7,157 nucleotides of DNA from Deltaproteobacteria bacterium (GTDB taxonomy: Bacteria; Desulfobacterota; DSM-4660; Desulfatiglandales; HGW-15): contig JAIPEI010000185.1 of the NCBI GenBank assembly GCA_021737245.1, positions 1 to 7,157 on the forward strand, read 5' to 3'. Position numbers and translations under genes: made by a program. How positions within the stretch are numbered: the first letter of the stretch is position 1; every line of letters starts with the position of its first letter. Shown piece after piece: positions 4,484 through 7,157 of the stretch. Under the pieces are notes generated by a model. That model had not been told where the DNA came from. It searched no databases and worked only from the letters and a program-made list of their open reading frames with translations.

Positions 4484-7157
4484 TTGTCCGCATCCGACCG
4501 CATAGCCCGCATCCGCTCCGGCCTGGGGGACGCCCTGATCGCCGATCAGTGGGCGATCCGGAAAGGGCTCCGGTCCCTCACCGGAAAGCCCGGCCGCGGG
4601 AAGCGCCCGCGCGATCCGGAGAAGCGGCTGAAGGAGCTGGAACGCCGCCTGGAGGCCTCGATCGAGCGCCGGAACGCACGCCTGGAGAACCGCCCACCCA
4701 TCCGCTATCTCGAGCACCTCCCCATTTTTTCGAAGCGGGAGGAAATCGTCCGAGCCGTCCGGGAGAACCCCGTGGTGGTCATCGCAGGCGACACGGGATC
4801 CGGCAAGAGCACCCAGATCCCCAAGATGTGCCTGGAGGCCGGGCGGGGGATCGGCGGGCGTATCGGTTGCACCCAGCCGAGGCGGATCGCCGCCACCACG
4901 GTGGCCGCGCGGATCGCGGAGGAGATGGGCGAGGAGATCGGCGGTTTTGTCGGGTACAGGATCCGGTTCAGCGACAGAACGGGGCCGGACGCCTGCATCA
5001 AGATCCTGACCGACGGCATGCTCCTCGCCGAGACCCAGCAGGACCGCTTTCTGAACGAGTACGACACGATCATCATCGACGAGGCGCACGAGCGCAGCCT
5101 GAACATCGACTTCCTGCTGGGTTGGCTCCGCATCCTTCTCGCCAGGCGGAAGGATTTCCGGGTGGTGATCACCTCCGCGACCCTGGACACGGAGAAGTTC
5201 TCCGCGGCCTTCGGGGGCGCGCCGGTGATCGAGGTGAGCGGCCGGCTCTATCCCGTGGAGGTGGAGTACGAGGCCGCCGGAGAGGGCCTGGAGGACGAGG
5301 GGGACGAGACCTACGTGGATCTGGCGGTCCAGGCGGTGGAGCGCATCGCGCCGAGCCGGAAGCGGGGGGACGTGCTGGTCTTCATGCCCACGGAGCAGGA
5401 CATCCGCGAGACCTGCGAGCGGATCGACTCCCGGGGCTTTCCCGACACCACGGTCCTGCCGCTCTTTGCGAGGCTCCCGGCCTCCCAGCAGCGGCGGGTG
5501 TTCAGCGCCGGAAGCGGGCGGAAGATCGTGGTGGCCACCAACGTGGCCGAGACCTCCCTCACCATTCCCGGGATACGCTGGGTGGTGGACACCGGACTGG
5601 CGCGGATTCCGAAGTACCACCCCTCCACCCGCACCACCAGCCTGGCGGTGGCCCCGATCTCCCGGAGCAGCGCGGACCAGCGCAAGGGCCGATGCGGCAG
5701 GGTGAGGGACGGCGTCTGCATCCGGCTCTACTCCGAGGAGTCTTACGAGTCCCGGCCGGAGCACACGCCCCCGGAGATCCTCCGTTCCAACCTGGCCGAG
5801 GTTATCCTGCGCATGCTCTCCCTGAAGCTGGGCGACATCGAGTCCTTCCCGTTTGTGGATCCGCCCAACGCCCGGAGCGTGAAGGACGGGTTCGACCTGC
5901 TCGTCGAGCTGGGCGCCGTCACGAGGGACAAGGGCCGGACCCGGCTCACCCCCCGGGGCCGGAGCATGGCGCGGCTTCCTCTGGACCCTCGAATCTCCCG
6001 CATGATGCTGGAGGCCCGCGAGGAGGGGTGCTCCGGCGAGGTGGCGGTGATCGCCGCGGCCCTCGGCATCCAGGATCCCCGGGAGCGGCCGGCGGAGAAG
6101 GCCGGCGAAGCCGACGCCGCACACCGTCCTTTCAACGACAAGGACAGCGACTTTCTGACCCTGCTCAACATCTGGAACCGCTACCACAGGACCTGGGGCG
6201 AGCTGAAGACCCAGAGCCGCATGCGCAGGTTCTGCCGCGACCGCTTCCTCTCCTACGTGCGCATGCGGGAGTGGCGGGACATCCACGAGCAGATCGCCAC
6301 CATCCTGGCCGAGGAGGACCTGGGGCCGGAGGCCGCTCCGGCATCCCGGAAGGAGGAGCCCCGCTACGCAAGAATCCACCGCTCCGTGCTGAGCGGCTTT
6401 CTCTCCAACATCGCCGTGCAGAAGGAAAAGAACATCTACCGCGCCACCCGGGGACGGGATGTGATGGTGTTTCCCGGGTCCACGCTCTTCAACAAGGGCG
6501 CTCCGTGGATCGTGGCCGTGGAGATGGTCCGGACCTCCCGGCTGTTCGCGAGGACCGTGGCGCGCATCGATCCGGACTGGCTGGAAGCGCTCGGCGGGAG
6601 CCTCTGCCGGTCCAGCTTCCACAACCCGCACTGGGAAAAGTCCCGGGGGGAGGTCCGCGCCGTCGAGCAGGTCACCCTGTTCGGGCTGCCCATCGTGCAG
6701 GGCCGGTCTACGCCGTATGCACACGTGGACCGGGAGGAGGCCCACCGGATCTTCGTGCGCTCGGCCCTGGTGGAGGGTGAGGTGAAGCAGCCCTTCCCTT
6801 TCCTGGAGCACAACCTCGCGCTGGTGGAGCGGTTCGCATCCATGGAGGACCGCATCCGGCGGCGGGACATCCTGGTGAACGAGGAGGCCATGGCGGCCTT
6901 CTACTCGGAGCGCCTCCCGGGCGTGTGCGACATCCGCACCCTGAAGCGGCGGATCCGGGAGAACGGCGGGGACGGCTTCCTCCGCATGACCGAGGAGGAC
7001 TTGCTGCTCTACCGGCCGGACGACTCCCTGCTCACGAGCTACCCGGAAGGGATTCAGGCCGGCGACCACGCCTTTCCCCTGACCTACCGGTTCTCACCCG
7101 GCTCGGAGGAGGACGGGGTCACTGTGTCGGTCCCCTCCACCCTGACCTCCAGGCTCC
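4484..7157 (+). CDS. hrpA: ATP-dependent RNA helicase HrpA, 3' end cut by window (first 891 codons)
   Basis: This is a DEAH-box RNA helicase. E. coli HrpA takes part in mRNA processing and has been linked to rescue of stalled ribosomes. Motifs in order: Walker A GDTGSGKST (102-110, K108), TQPRRIAA (130-137), DEAH (199-202), TSAT (230-233), TNVAETS (352-358) and QRKGRCGR (399-406). They are followed by the helicase-associated winged-helix/ratchet region (from about 444, MLSLKLGDIESFPF), FNDKDSDFL (550-558), an OB-fold region (about 590-690) and then the beginning of DUF3418, which distinguishes HrpA from HrpB. Similarity to E. coli HrpA runs throughout with no frameshift. E. coli HrpA has about 1300 residues, so roughly 400 residues should lie beyond the right edge. 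It starts at TTG and is divergent from the phosphoesterase operon, with no sign of co-transcription with another gene in view. Confidence 0.96.
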   Translation, partial: MSASDRIARIRSGLGDALIADQWAIRKGLRSLTGKPGRGKRPRDPEKRLKELERRLEASIERRNARLENRPPIRYLEHLPIFSKREEIVRAVRENPVVVIAGDTGSGKSTQIPKMCLEAGRGIGGRIGCTQPRRIAATTVAARIAEEMGEEIGGFVGYRIRFSDRTGPDACIKILTDGMLLAETQQDRFLNEYDTIIIDEAHERSLNIDFLLGWLRILLARRKDFRVVITSATLDTEKFSAAFGGAPVIEVSGRLYPVEVEYEAAGEGLEDEGDETYVDLAVQAVERIAPSRKRGDVLVFMPTEQDIRETCERIDSRGFPDTTVLPLFARLPASQQRRVFSAGSGRKIVVATNVAETSLTIPGIRWVVDTGLARIPKYHPSTRTTSLAVAPISRSSADQRKGRCGRVRDGVCIRLYSEESYESRPEHTPPEILRSNLAEVILRMLSLKLGDIESFPFVDPPNARSVKDGFDLLVELGAVTRDKGRTRLTPRGRSMARLPLDPRISRMMLEAREEGCSGEVAVIAAALGIQDPRERPAEKAGEADAAHRPFNDKDSDFLTLLNIWNRYHRTWGELKTQSRMRRFCRDRFLSYVRMREWRDIHEQIATILAEEDLGPEAAPASRKEEPRYARIHRSVLSGFLSNIAVQKEKNIYRATRGRDVMVFPGSTLFNKGAPWIVAVEMVRTSRLFARTVARIDPDWLEALGGSLCRSSFHNPHWEKSRGEVRAVEQVTLFGLPIVQGRSTPYAHVDREEAHRIFVRSALVEGEVKQPFPFLEHNLALVERFASMEDRIRRRDILVNEEAMAAFYSERLPGVCDIRTLKRRIRENGGDGFLRMTEEDLLLYRPDDSLLTSYPEGIQAGDHAFPLTYRFSPGSEEDGVTVSVPSTLTSRL

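Noticed and set aside
4354..6780. Open frame of about 808 codons on the same strand as hrpA in another phase
   Set aside because: The translation is low-complexity G/R/P/H-rich and overlaps nearly all of the conserved helicase region.
4457..7069. Open frame of about 870 codons antisense to hrpA
   Set aside because: Its translation is rich in H, G, P, R, L and A with no recognisable domain, and it mirrors the codon pattern of the strongly conserved helicase; it is a high-GC artefact.
1..7157. Mobile element, CRISPR array, tRNA or rRNA
   Set aside because: No transposase or integrase, no repeat-spacer pattern, no terminal inverted repeats and no tRNA or rRNA-like segments were seen on either strand.

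Overview
The window is high-GC bacterial DNA with tightly packed genes, clear Shine-Dalgarno sites and a proteobacterial-type HrpA helicase. A single-copy gene for a PF09818-type ATPase and a small DUF2905 membrane protein also occur. Together these fit a deltaproteobacterial (Desulfobacterota-like) chromosome, but the taxonomic guess rests on gene content and style only and is moderate at best.

Layout: (1) Positions 1-392 hold no gene I can support. The left edge carries a strong leftward ribosome-binding site for a gene that must start just outside the window. The rest is a dyad-rich GC stretch, then a degenerate 8-bp tandem repeat, then a small dyad next to the start of the first gene. (2) 393-2141 (+) encodes a 582-residue predicted ATPase of the ABC class. 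(3) 2143-2181 is a strong hairpin filling the 40-bp gap between two convergent stop codons. (4) 2182-4291 (-) is a compact four-gene operon. In transcription order it runs: DUF2905 small membrane protein, stand-alone LigD-type 3'-phosphoesterase, NudL-like Nudix hydrolase with an interrupted Nudix box, and a four-helix diiron ferritin-like/rubrerythrin protein. Gaps are 10 bp, a 1-bp stop/start overlap, and 4 bp. (5) 4292-4483 is the divergent control region. (6) 4484 to the right edge (+) is the first ~891 codons of hrpA, a DEAH-box RNA helicase, starting at TTG and truncated by the window inside its C-terminal DUF3418 region.

How the genes may work together: the ATPase gene and hrpA look like independent housekeeping-type units. 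The leftward operon is the more intriguing part. It couples a nucleic-acid 3'-end processing enzyme, a nucleotide-diphosphate hydrolase and a diiron protein of a family often involved in peroxide handling. One reading is a small oxidative-damage clean-up module, but that is inference from proximity. No Ku, DNA ligase, transposase, CRISPR array, tRNA or rRNA is visible.
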